Source of the DNA: Aspidiotus rigidus
Lineage: Eukaryota > Arthropoda > Insecta > Hemiptera > Diaspididae
Assembly: GCA_035079385.1 (NCBI GenBank)
Contig: JAVHKY010000035.1
Coordinates: forward strand, 2,170,001 to 2,234,000
DNA: 64,000 nucleotides
Reading direction: 5' to 3'
Shown here: positions 25,519-35,370 of the stretch, in pieces
Layout: each line of letters begins with the position of its first letter
Position numbering within the stretch: the stretch's first letter is position 1
Position numbers and translations under genes: made by a program
The notes under the pieces: model-generated
Told to the model about the DNA's origin: nothing
Seen by the model: the letters and a program-made list of their open reading frames with translations, nothing else
Database searches by the model: none

Positions 25519-26466
25519 ATGGGTGATCTACTCGCCAGGGCCAACATTCCTCACAATGAGTTCCAAGAATTTTTTGATCTCTTAAATACCTGGTGGTCTC
25601 CTAATTATTGTAAATTCGAAGGAAAATTTTTCAAGTTCCCTGAAAAGGAAGTAGGGATCCCTATTGGATCACCTTTAAGCTCTCTCATCTCCGAAATATT
25701 CATGTCTAAGTTTGAACTTGACCTCTTTTCCTCGAACCAGGTGTTACTTAATCATATATTTACTATCGGCACAGGTACGTTGATGACGTTCTATGCACGT
25801 GGACTGGTCCCCCAGATCTCCTTGGTGAGTTTCTGAGGTATTTCAATTCCTGGCACCCTTCCATAAAATTCACTTTGGAAATAGGGGTATCTTCCATTAA
25901 CTTGTTGGATTTATCGATATCTGTAATAGACGGTATCCATGATTTTGGAATATACAGGAAAGGTACTACGACCAATGTTTTAGTCCATGAAGCGTCATTC
26001 TGTCCTGTTGCTTATATAAGATGGCTGCTTTTAATAACCTAGTTCACAGACTGACTCGTATTCCTTTGAGTCAGGCTGCCTTCAGGAAAGAATTACTGAC
26101 AATAAAACACCTAGCCAGAGTGAATGGGGTCAATATCGGCGTTGACGTGATGGTTCGGAGGAAACTTAGGAGAAGCATTCTTGATTCCATCTCCTTCCTC
26201 CCCCGAGACACGATCCTTGATCGTCGTATGCGTTGGATCAGTCTATCTCTCCTGGGAAAGTTCTCCATTCAATTGGCCCTGAAATTTTCGAAGCAGAGGA
26301 GAAAAAGAAATAGGGTGAAATAACCCACATTTGCTTTAAAAATAGCTATAAATATTCAGTGAAAAAAATTATGGAAATTTGACGATTTTTTCGGGGATTG
26401 AAAAATGAGCTTGGCGCGTAGAAAAATGAGGCTGGCGCACACTGGCGCAAAACATACATGTCTTAT
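25519..26466 (+). pseudogene. Penelope-like element, 5'-truncated reverse transcriptase and 3' tail
   Basis: Frame 1 (25519-25780) has NYCKFEGKFFKFP and the RT core motif GIPIGSPLSSLISEIFMSKFE. A frameshift near 25780 leads to the YVDD-type active site (RYVDDVLCTW), then LEIGVSSINLLDLSI and FGIYRKGTTTNVLVHEASF. A second frameshift near 26015 leads to AAFNNLVHRLTRIPLS, ELLTIKHLARVNGVNIG and the end at 26323. This order is typical of Penelope RTs. The N-terminal part is missing and the GIY-YIG endonuclease is not seen, so it is 5'-truncated and dead. The following 140 bases are a tail repeated in inverse orientation at 17191-17380. Confidence 0.8.
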
Positions 26467-28252
26467 CTACTCTCATTTCCCCTGACCATGCACGATCCTC
26501 ACTCAACTAATCTCACTCAGCACCAGTCTCCTTTCTCTAGATTCCGCGCAAATTTGACGCGGTTGATCTTGCTACCAAAGATTCCAATGCCTCACATAAA
26601 ATATCCGATCTTAATCTGCCTATGATCTTGAAAACTATTACCAATCCCTAATCCTCAACCCCTGGCTTGAATTCTGGTAGACCGAGTCCTCAAACCAAAT
26701 TGAAACAATTACAAAAAACTCACGAGTTCATTAACGGAGTTCAAAGAGGGGTGCAAGGAACCTCTTTTATTGAAAACTTGAAAAAATTTAGATTTTTGGC
26801 GAATACTTGGCTCGAAAAATTTCAACCTCCGAGCTGTACAGAACGAAAAAAATCGACATTTTTCAGTTCAAAAGTCGAAATGTTTGAATAAAAACATAAA
26901 TAAATTGTTAACACTATTGAACACCTAAGAATTTTATTTTTTACAACATTTCGGTACCCTCACTACCATCATCGTGTAGGTGAAAAGCTCGTCTAAAATA
27001 AATAAGTATAAAAAAGTTGTGATGTTTGGGTTTTCATACGTGAAAACTGCGCCTTTTTCGAATTATCGAGCTGAAATTTTACGCTGATTGCACAAAAATG
27101 AGTTGTGGATTGTCGCTTAAAATCCTAAAGGCATCACGTGTTAATAAATAGCTGTGGATCCGACCGTCACCGACATTGGATTAGCCGAGGCGACAGTTGT
27201 TCAAATCGTTTTAATACATAGTTCTTAACGTCATAAAATATTTTTCACAAAATTTCCTCGACAAAGAAGAATTTCGTATGTGTGTAAATCTTTTCCATAC
27301 CTAAGTAGTCTTCGCACGTAGAAATCAAAGACAAACAGGCTAAATAAATTGAATCGAAAGCACTAAGTGATGGTCGGTCATTTCGCGAGAATATGCATCC
27401 CACCTCTTCTCAAACTTTCAGCTCATCTGCGGAATTTTTCCAAGTTTCTCGTCTAAAGAGGTTTGGATCTCGAAGTTTTTCTAAGCCGCTCATCTACACG
27501 GCTTCGGAGCTCGAAAGTATTTTTAAGTCCTCTTTCTAGAAGAAGTTCAGGCTCACTCTCATACATTCAGCCATTCGGCAAAATTTTTCCAAGTTTTTTC
27601 CTTTACCGGAGTACAGTTCCCAGTCCCTCATCAATCGAAATTTTAAGTTCAAATTTTTCATGTTTGACCATAGCTCATAAACGTACACTTGGAATTTTCT
27701 CAATTAGTCTCAAGGTAAAAAATTTCCGGATAGTGGACAGCAGATGGACATTATGAAAACAAAATGAAAAATTTTCCATAAATTAAACAGGTTTTCAATT
27801 AAAGGAAATCGTATGTAAATTCAACACCGATAAGTTACGACAAAACCATACATACCTAGGTATTTTTATATAACCAGCATTAAGGCGTTGATCGTGACGA
27901 ACGAAAACAATTCTACGTATTGTAATTAAGGAAATGTGACCTTTCCAATAGAAAGGAGCCCTTGGAAAGAAAAACATTATTCTTTTTCTGTGAGAAGTAA
28001 TTTTCTCTAGACCGTCAATTTTTGAGAGCAAATTATGAGGCGAGTATCGTACGCAGAGAGCTGGGTGGTGTTTTATTTCATTCAATTCATCTTTATCGTT
28101 TGGATTTCCTCAATTCTTTGAGTCTGGGGTTCGCAAAGAAAAGGAATTAAGCTGACCAATAATATAAGTATCCTCAACTTTTCCGCCGTTTAACTATACT
28201 CTCGCCTTTTTTTATTTTTTTCGACAGAATTTTGGCGACATTGAATATCACG
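26467..28252. other. intergenic, with a diverged satellite-like piece
   Basis: No gene seen. At about 27440-27710 there are worn units resembling the TCGAAGTTTTTCTAAGTC-type satellite at the right end of the window. Near the right end, a pyrimidine tract and CGACAG acceptor at about 28227 suggest that the next gene has an upstream untranslated exon. Confidence 0.4.
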
Positions 28253-31200
28253 ATGGGTACAAGTAAGATGCTGTCGAAGTTGATTTTGATTGCTCTACTG
28301 GGGTTGGTGGCGCGAGTTCACGCGACGTGCGAAAAACAACCAGATTTACCCAGTCGAGGAGACAAGAGTCCAGCCGGTATCTTCAGATTAATGCAGGAGG
28401 CTGAAAAGCTAATAAAATTCGGACAAGATCGAGAACTCGTGTGCTTCATGGGAATCAGCGGTTCGGGTAAGAGCACTTTAACCCTGTTTATAGGTGGTTA
28501 TGAAGACGATCTGACCTCGGAGGAAGTAACGTACGATGAATATATAATCAACGATAAATGTAATCGAACTAGCAGCGCGGATTCTACTTTCACATCCTAC
28601 ACGTTGGTCCCCCAGGGGATGATTGATCCTGATTCACGCACTACATACTTCGACTTGCCTGGTTTTGACGATACTCGAGAGGATGGCGCTTTCGATATAA
28701 CTTCTACGTATTTAGTGAAGAAAGTTTTGGATTTTGCGGAAAAAATTAAGTTAATATTCGTCATTAACTATTCCAATGTAGAAATTGGTAACGATAGAGA
28801 TAAATTCACAGGACTCGTAAATCATATCACAACCTTAGTACGTAATGTGACTAAATTTGAAGACAGTATAGCGTTGATAGCCACTAAAGTTGAATACAAG
28901 ATAGATCCTCATCCCCTTCCTAACGGTACTTTTGTTCCAGTAAGTGATGAAAAGGTGATAGACGGAATTATGACGTTTTTACAAAGTGCAAGAGAGTACC
29001 TCGTGAAAGAGAAGGACGAAGAAGGTGTGCACGTAGTGGACATTTTTTTGAAAAGGTACAATGTAGGAATTTTTCGGAAACCAAATGCCGAGGGACCTTT
29101 AACAAGCATACCCCTTCTACAAGAGAACAAACGTAACATCAAGATGGTAGTGGATACCAACATCTCATTCACCGCGAAAAGTAAAGATGATTTTGGATAC
29201 ACGATATCGGAAAAGTCTAAAAACATAATACTCACATTGAAAGAGGAGGTGGTCCAGAACACGAGCTCCGTGATCAACGGTCTTGGAAGCCTTATCGAAA
29301 CTCGTTTTGACAGCAAACAAGCGTCAACATCGGACTTTGATGAATTAGTGTCGTTTTTTGGAAAGTCTATTTTGATAAATGCGACTGATTTTGGAACGAT
29401 CATCGATTTTACAAATTTTCTGAAGGAATACGCAAAAAAGTTTGACATGCAAATAAACGATGAAGACTTGAAAGTAATTGGCGACAATCAGGTATCATTG
29501 GATTTTTTGCTGGAGATGAGTGGAGCTGGTAAAGTTGATTGGTCCAAGGTTATCGTGGACGGATTAAAAAATACCACTGAGTATTTGAGAAATTTGAATT
29601 CGTGGTACAATTTTTTAAAAGTCATGTTCAACGAATTTTCTACCTATGAAGTACAAAAACAAAGAGATGCTAAGTACGATAAGTCGGGTATCTCGATACA
29701 AATTGATGAATTTCTCCGGGACACCACCGCGGTGAAAGAAAAGTTATCTGAGCTGGATAAAATCGAGCCATTTTTAAAGGAAATAGGGAAAGAATCTTTG
29801 CTGAGTATTTTCGAATCGTTAAAAAGCATGTACGTCACCAAACCACAAGTATCATTCTTAAAAAAAGTTTTAGACGCTACCTTCAAATGCCCAGCGATGC
29901 AAATTTCATCTTGCGAAGAAGAAGTATTCGTGGCTAAAGGTCATTATATTTTTCTAACTCAAGTTATAGACGAATTTCAGAAGTGCCCTAACAAAAGATT
30001 AATACAAATATTGGCTCTTGAAAAGATTTTCATCGATACTAGCTTAAACCTCACGACAAAAGTCGACGTACTTTCAATGATCGCACCAACTTGGGACACT
30101 AGTGTTTACCAAATTAAAATTACGCTGGATGGAACAGACGCTGAGGACAAAACGCCAGAAAAGGCACACAACGCTGAACGTTATCGCGAAAATGGTGAAA
30201 CTGGCAAGCCAGGTTTGCCTGGAAATTCGGCAGCTCATTTTGTCGGAATTGTAGAAAATTTGATCGCTAGTGAACCTCTTACTATTTCCGCGAAAGGAGG
30301 AGAAGGAGCAAATGGACAAGACGGAGGCGATAGCAAGGGCGGAAAAGATGATGAAGAGGCTCCAGAATACAGTGGGAACGAACCTAATATTTGTGAAAAA
30401 GTTTACTCACATTTTGAATGCGTAATGGAAGACCCAGTTTTTTTTGGCAGACATTCATACAGAATATTACCAATTTATACAGGAGGTGATGGGGATGGAT
30501 CCAATGGTGGCGACGGAGGACAAAAAGGAGAAGGCGGTAGAAAAGGACAGATTTTAATTGCCGATTTGAGTTCATCTCCAAGTCCATTATTACACAGTAT
30601 CAGTCAGAATGGTGATGATGGCAAAGATGGAAATGGTGGCCATCCTGGAGAAGCTGGAAGAACGGGAAGAACTTTGACCGAAGAAGTACGGAATATGGAT
30701 TTATACATCGTTATGGTCTTTCCTATGGGATATAGAATCGAGAATCCCATGCATACTCGTGGACAGCCGGGTACTCAAGGAAAGAACACCGACGGCCAAA
30801 AGAAGCCCAACATTGTACCTCTCAAAAACCCGTACGAGGTCGTGAATAATTTCAAGGTATTTGCCCGAGAAAATTTGTCCAACTATCTAAGGAAAACGAC
30901 TTTGGAACAATTTTTACAAAAATTAGACAATAATTCAGTAGTGAAAAGTCTATATGATACATCTGGACTATTGAATGAATTGTTTGGACTGGAGAGTCAA
31001 TTTTACAGCCTAAGGAACGAAACAAATTTACTTCCGTTTTATCAGTCATTATTAAATCGCACTTTAGAACACGCTCAAAACATGAATTCAACTTCTGCTG
31101 GTTATAAAAAAGTGCTTGCTTATTTATACACGACAATTCTAAGTAAAACTACAAATTACAAAGGAGCTCAGGCACGTAGTGGTATGATTATTGCCGTAGA

Positions 31201-33415
31201 AAAATATTTGAGAGATTTAAATGAAGAACTCGAAAAATTCCAAGAGCTGAGTAATAAAGTAGTGGTCGATAAAACGAAGTCGAGCTACAAAAATGAAATT
31301 GATCAAAAAGTGAACGAAGGAAAAACACTGATTGACTCAATCGTTTCCCCAGAGACTGAGGCGATTTTTTCCAAAATTGATGACTCGCTATATTCTCTCA
31401 TTGACAGCATTGATTTGGAAAAGAATAAAACAGAAGAGGAGAGAGCCGAAATCAAACGTAAGTTAAACGAATTTAAAAACCAAATGGGGCTCCGAGCAGC
31501 GTTTGGGGTTCTTAAAAGTGCAGCGCAATTACTCAGCTTCGCAGGTCCCTATGGTGAGCTTGCGAGTGCTACCATTGATGGATCTATGATGGTCGCCGAG
31601 CCTTTCATAATAGGAGATGGTGATTCTTCTTTACCCGCGCTTGAAGGATTGTCTAAAGGCTTGAAGAAGAGTTTGGCAGCGCTCAGAGACATTTACAAAG
31701 AAAAACTCGAGGTTTTAAAGAAGCAAATGGAAGACGTGAAGTCCAAAATAGAAGAATTTCAAAAAAGTGACCCCGATTACGCAAAAATTGAAAAGTCAAA
31801 AAAATCAGCCTTGAAAATTTTCAACGTCGCTGATAAAATATTGGGCGAAACAGATACTTTATACAGTCCCAACGATTTATCCACCATTCGTCAACAGCAA
31901 AACGAACTTATTGACGATTTATCAGCGCAACAAAAAGAGCTCGATGATGAAACAGAGAAACAAGCCAAGAGAAAAAAATTCGTAGACAACCTTATAAATA
32001 TAGTATCGTTGGCTGACATACCCTTGAACGTGTACAAACAATATCAAAATGATATCAAAAAACAGGGAGCTATGGCGGATGCTTTGAACCAAATAGAGGC
32101 TAAGTTGAAAGCCTTGGAACAATACAAAACAGCCGTTTACGATACCATCTTTCCTATGTTCAACAATTTAGATAAAGATATCAGCGAGACGATTAAAAAT
32201 CTAAATGGTCAATCACGATTTGGCTTGGATGTGAGTGGCTGGCGCGTGCAAGGGACGCTCAAGGATGTTCAATTTCAAATAAAGAGTTTAATATCAGGCG
32301 ATTTCCAAGTTAAAGGAGACGAGATTGAACATTATGTAGAGAAATTATTGGACGGCATGACTGTAATCATAAGCATGTATGACCGGATTGAAGCGTATCG
32401 GGAGCAAGCAGAATTTGCTTCGTATATTGCTAACATCTATTCACCAGAGGCAGACAAAATATCAATACCTGACGAATTGAAAAATGCTATCGACGAACTG
32501 GACTGTATGATCAAAGGAAACCAGATTCTATTCAGGTTTAACGCAGGAATTGAAGTATTCAAACAGTACATATTTCCATTTGCTGATCTTTTCCTGAAAG
32601 AATATTCTCTACCAGATTCGCTACAGTTTAATGCCAGCAAGACGTTCATCGTCGAATTAGTGTCCGGGGCTAAAGCAAAAATTAACAACTTGTTGAAAAC
32701 CATCAACGAGTGGCACGAAACCATTGGGCCGTACGACCAGTATATATTTCAAGATGTTTGGTTCGGCGACAACAAAAATATCGTTCCCTCTCTGATGGTT
32801 TGGAAGTACGAGGTTTACGGGAAAGAAATAGAAAAATTACTGAACTGGGAGTACATTACATTGACCGCGGATATCAAAAGCGGGATCAATGCGAACGCGG
32901 TTAAATTTAACGTGTTATGGTTTCAACTCAATTCGACAGATCCGATAGTGGATAAACAGCTGTACGACGAATTGAAGGGCTGTAGCTGGGAGATGGTACA
33001 CGGCGGCAATTCGTACTATAGGTGCGATAAGAAATATTATGTAACCTACCACGAAAAGTTGAACGCAAGCTGCTACGTCGAACCCTTTACGCAGACTTTG
33101 CCGTCCGGTGCAAATCAAGTTTACGATAAAATTCAAAGCAACGATTACATTTTGAGTCCTTTCGCCACTTGGAGTTTGCGACTTGTAAAGAACAATCTCA
33201 GCCCACCATCGCTGAAGAAATTTAAAGGGGTGAAATTCAATTTGGAATTGAAAGGAAGAGGCCAATACATCAATTTGGATCCAAGTTTCGACGTATGCAA
33301 TGAAGATTTGTCCAAATACTACACAGAAATAGACTGGGTAAGTTCATACAAATTTTTTAGAATTGAGGATGCTGCAGATCTCCAAGTGAATGTAGACCGG
33401 GAGGACGGACGGTAG
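28253..33415 (+). CDS. giant secreted P-loop GTPase-like protein with collagen-like segment
   Basis: One uninterrupted frame; numbering starts at ATG 28253 (a second ATG at 28268 also keeps the signal peptide). Order: a signal peptide (SKLILIALLGLVARVHA, cut before residue 25); a P-loop domain with GISGSGKST (67-75), DLPGFDD (134-140, G3-like) and TKVE (211-214, G4-like); a helical region to about 640; an interrupted collagen-like/Gly-rich stretch (about 648-850, e.g. GETGKPGLPGN); helices; a hydrophobic segment from 1078; coiled coils at about 1138-1240; and a Trp/Cys-containing C-terminal domain (about 1490-1695). More than ten N-X-S/T sequons fit secretion. The last exon probably ends at a GTAAGT donor (33338), so residues after 1695 may be intron, and a downstream exon was not found. 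The family is not recognised; the G domain resembles AIG1/septin-type GTPases. One 5-kb exon is odd among intron-rich neighbours. Confidence 0.85.
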   Translation: MGTSKMLSKLILIALLGLVARVHATCEKQPDLPSRGDKSPAGIFRLMQEAEKLIKFGQDRELVCFMGISGSGKSTLTLFIGGYEDDLTSEEVTYDEYIINDKCNRTSSADSTFTSYTLVPQGMIDPDSRTTYFDLPGFDDTREDGAFDITSTYLVKKVLDFAEKIKLIFVINYSNVEIGNDRDKFTGLVNHITTLVRNVTKFEDSIALIATKVEYKIDPHPLPNGTFVPVSDEKVIDGIMTFLQSAREYLVKEKDEEGVHVVDIFLKRYNVGIFRKPNAEGPLTSIPLLQENKRNIKMVVDTNISFTAKSKDDFGYTISEKSKNIILTLKEEVVQNTSSVINGLGSLIETRFDSKQASTSDFDELVSFFGKSILINATDFGTIIDFTNFLKEYAKKFDMQINDEDLKVIGDNQVSLDFLLEMSGAGKVDWSKVIVDGLKNTTEYLRNLNSWYNFLKVMFNEFSTYEVQKQRDAKYDKSGISIQIDEFLRDTTAVKEKLSELDKIEPFLKEIGKESLLSIFESLKSMYVTKPQVSFLKKVLDATFKCPAMQISSCEEEVFVAKGHYIFLTQVIDEFQKCPNKRLIQILALEKIFIDTSLNLTTKVDVLSMIAPTWDTSVYQIKITLDGTDAEDKTPEKAHNAERYRENGETGKPGLPGNSAAHFVGIVENLIASEPLTISAKGGEGANGQDGGDSKGGKDDEEAPEYSGNEPNICEKVYSHFECVMEDPVFFGRHSYRILPIYTGGDGDGSNGGDGGQKGEGGRKGQILIADLSSSPSPLLHSISQNGDDGKDGNGGHPGEAGRTGRTLTEEVRNMDLYIVMVFPMGYRIENPMHTRGQPGTQGKNTDGQKKPNIVPLKNPYEVVNNFKVFARENLSNYLRKTTLEQFLQKLDNNSVVKSLYDTSGLLNELFGLESQFYSLRNETNLLPFYQSLLNRTLEHAQNMNSTSAGYKKVLAYLYTTILSKTTNYKGAQARSGMIIAVEKYLRDLNEELEKFQELSNKVVVDKTKSSYKNEIDQKVNEGKTLIDSIVSPETEAIFSKIDDSLYSLIDSIDLEKNKTEEERAEIKRKLNEFKNQMGLRAAFGVLKSAAQLLSFAGPYGELASATIDGSMMVAEPFIIGDGDSSLPALEGLSKGLKKSLAALRDIYKEKLEVLKKQMEDVKSKIEEFQKSDPDYAKIEKSKKSALKIFNVADKILGETDTLYSPNDLSTIRQQQNELIDDLSAQQKELDDETEKQAKRKKFVDNLINIVSLADIPLNVYKQYQNDIKKQGAMADALNQIEAKLKALEQYKTAVYDTIFPMFNNLDKDISETIKNLNGQSRFGLDVSGWRVQGTLKDVQFQIKSLISGDFQVKGDEIEHYVEKLLDGMTVIISMYDRIEAYREQAEFASYIANIYSPEADKISIPDELKNAIDELDCMIKGNQILFRFNAGIEVFKQYIFPFADLFLKEYSLPDSLQFNASKTFIVELVSGAKAKINNLLKTINEWHETIGPYDQYIFQDVWFGDNKNIVPSLMVWKYEVYGKEIEKLLNWEYITLTADIKSGINANAVKFNVLWFQLNSTDPIVDKQLYDELKGCSWEMVHGGNSYYRCDKKYYVTYHEKLNASCYVEPFTQTLPSGANQVYDKIQSNDYILSPFATWSLRLVKNNLSPPSLKKFKGVKFNLELKGRGQYINLDPSFDVCNEDLSKYYTEIDWVSSYKFFRIEDAADLQVNVDREDGR
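33338..33343 (+). other. probable splice donor ending the giant exon
   Basis: ACTGG followed by GTAAGT is a consensus donor in phase 0, after codon 1695. Beyond it the frame runs only 26 more codons and enters Penelope sequence, so splicing here is more likely than read-through. Confidence 0.6.
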
Positions 33416-34440
33416 ACTCCGGATCGGTTGAGAGTGGATATTGGGTCCTTGAGTTGTAAAAGATTACGTACTGATATGAGAAAGTCAAATCCCAATTTGT
33501 AGTCAAACCGCTTGAGATATTTCGCAATTCTATCGAAAAGTTTACCCAAATAAGGCAGTCGGATCCACCTCTGACGTTTTGGAGGATCATCGGGAGGGTG
33601 AGGCAGAGCTAGGTGTACATGAGTAAGAGATTAACGGAATAATTTCTGGCTCCATGAGCCGCACGTTGACTTACGGGTTATTCAAGTCTATGATTGATTG
33701 TGTGGTACCCTGTTCTTTATCTAGCTTAGTTTGAGACATTGGGATATTGAGTGCTCGGTGAATGGGTGGAGTAGATAGTTGCCAGTTTGTGGTTCAAGGG
33801 GTGCGACGAAGGTCGAAGCTGGTTTCCTATTATGCTGAATGATGCAGTGGTGGAGAAGTCGTCCTGGTTCAGAGTGATTGTAACGTCGAGGTAATTGGTA
33901 GTTGATCCCCTCCTTCGAGAGTGAATGTAATGCAGGGATGAAAGGTGTTAAGGTGGTGGAGGAACTGCTCGATCTCGGGGTCGGACCCGATCTATATATA
34001 CAAAATGTCGTCTACGTAACGAGCCCAGTAGGCGACGCGATGTTCAAAAAGGGTTCATTCCAAGGTAGTGCTTTCCAGATGGTCGAGAAAGACATCTACG
34101 AGGAGGGAGGAAAGTGGACACCATGGGGAATTTATCCGATAATTTGTAAACTTGTCCTCGGAATATGCAGACATTGGAGTCGACATAGGATGAGATTTAA
34201 GTTTTGAATTCATCCATAACATCTTGTTGTCTGATTTTGTTTTGGCGGAGGAGGTCTATCATCAAATCTATAGTATTGGTCACGGCGACGTTTGCGAAGA
34301 GGTTCTCCGTATCAAATCCAAAAATGCGTGCATTTACTGAAAATTCAAGATTCTTCAGAGAGTGAGCCAGTTTCTGGCAGTGTTTTATAGTGTAGCGCGG
34401 TGTGAATCCAGTAAGAGTGATGAACCAGTTAGTCAAATAT
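33404..34440 (-). pseudogene. Penelope-like element fragment behind the giant gene
   Basis: Read leftward from 34440: GFDTENLFANVAVTNTIDLM with LRQNKIRQQDV (N-terminal RT motif region), then after several stops the YVDD-type active site (YWARYVDDILY, near 34015), then LNTFHPCITFTLEGG (near 33930). It ends with the connector before the endonuclease (LKDPISTLNRSGVY, near 33420). The GIY-YIG domain is cut off at about 33404, where the host gene sequence begins. It is decayed and 3'-truncated, and lies antisense to the giant gene, directly behind its last exon. Confidence 0.75.
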
Positions 34441-35066
34441 TTCGCTGTGTTATCAGGGGAGGCGACGACGCAACAAGTCTGATGGTGTTACCATTTTTGT
34501 GTTCTTTATTTGACTATAAAGTTGAATTCAAGCAAGCCTAGACCTAGTCTAAAGGAGGCCTAGATCTACTATAAATCTAGTATAAAAAAGAACGTAATCA
34601 GTGACCTGGACCTATTTTAAGGATTTAGAAATATATAGGACGAGAGTCGAAATTTTTTGAAGTCCCTCTTCAGTCATATAGCTTGAGAGTCGAAAGTTTT
34701 CCAAGTCCCCTTCCTATCATATATAGCTCGATAGTCCAAAGTTTTCTAAGTCCCCCTCCTATCATATGTAGTTCGGAGGTTGAAATTTTTGTAAGTCCCT
34801 TTCCTGTTATATAATTATATAGCTCGAGGGTTGACATTTTTCCCAAGCTCAGAAAAATTTCATCCTCCAAACTATATACAATAGAGGTCGAAATTTTTGC
34901 AAGTTTTTTTCCGGACGGAGCACGGCAAATTTCTCAAAAAAATACCATAGAGCAGGTTCCCTCTTAAAAAAACATGTGTTTTCAGTGTTTTTACAAATTC
35001 ATGATCAGAATCATCCATTTTACGACAAAAATTACGAGATTTTGACCAAAATAAACGATTTTCGGG
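34441..35066. repeat. CTAG-rich tract and satellite-like units
   Basis: A CTAG-rich tract at about 34538-34590 is followed at about 34630-34960 by four or five worn units of the TATAGCTCGAGAGTCGAAATT...AAGTCCC satellite. These include the GCACGGCAAATTTCTCAAAA and CATAGAGCAGGTTCCCT blocks seen at 61-63.7 kb. Confidence 0.6.
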
Positions 35067-35370
35067 CAGGGATGCGCAGCTAAAGCCGTTATTGGCTTAA
35101 GTTTAAGCTTAAGCTCTTGTTTTGACCATTTCTAAGAAAGCTAAAAAACAGTCAATGAATTTTGAGACATCAGCTTTTCAGCCAATAGCCAGTCATTAGA
35201 AAGTATTGATTGGTTGCAGGTAAAATTAAGCTATTATAATTAAGTTTAAGTTTTAAGCTATTATTTTAACCCATTTTAAAAAAGCTAAAATCCAGCTAAT
35301 GAATTTATTGGTATTAGCTGTCAGCCAAAAGCTGAAGTTTAAGTCAATGCTGATTGGCTGCGCATCCCTG
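35067..35370. mobile_element. hAT-like MITE with perfect 8-bp target duplication
   Basis: A 304-bp element with perfect 14-bp terminal inverted repeats (CAGGGATGCGCAGC / GCTGCGCATCCCTG), flanked on both sides by TTTTCGGG (35059-35066 and 35371-35378). The interior contains two related copies of a block of about 80 bp with AAGCTT/AAGCTAAAA...CAGCCAA words, and encodes nothing. The CAGGG ends and the 8-bp duplication point to the hAT superfamily. Confidence 0.9.

Noticed and set aside
28909..33590. Minus-strand frames of up to 192 codons opposite the giant gene
   Set aside because: Antisense shadows of the long real frame; those right of about 33.3 kb belong partly to the Penelope fragment.
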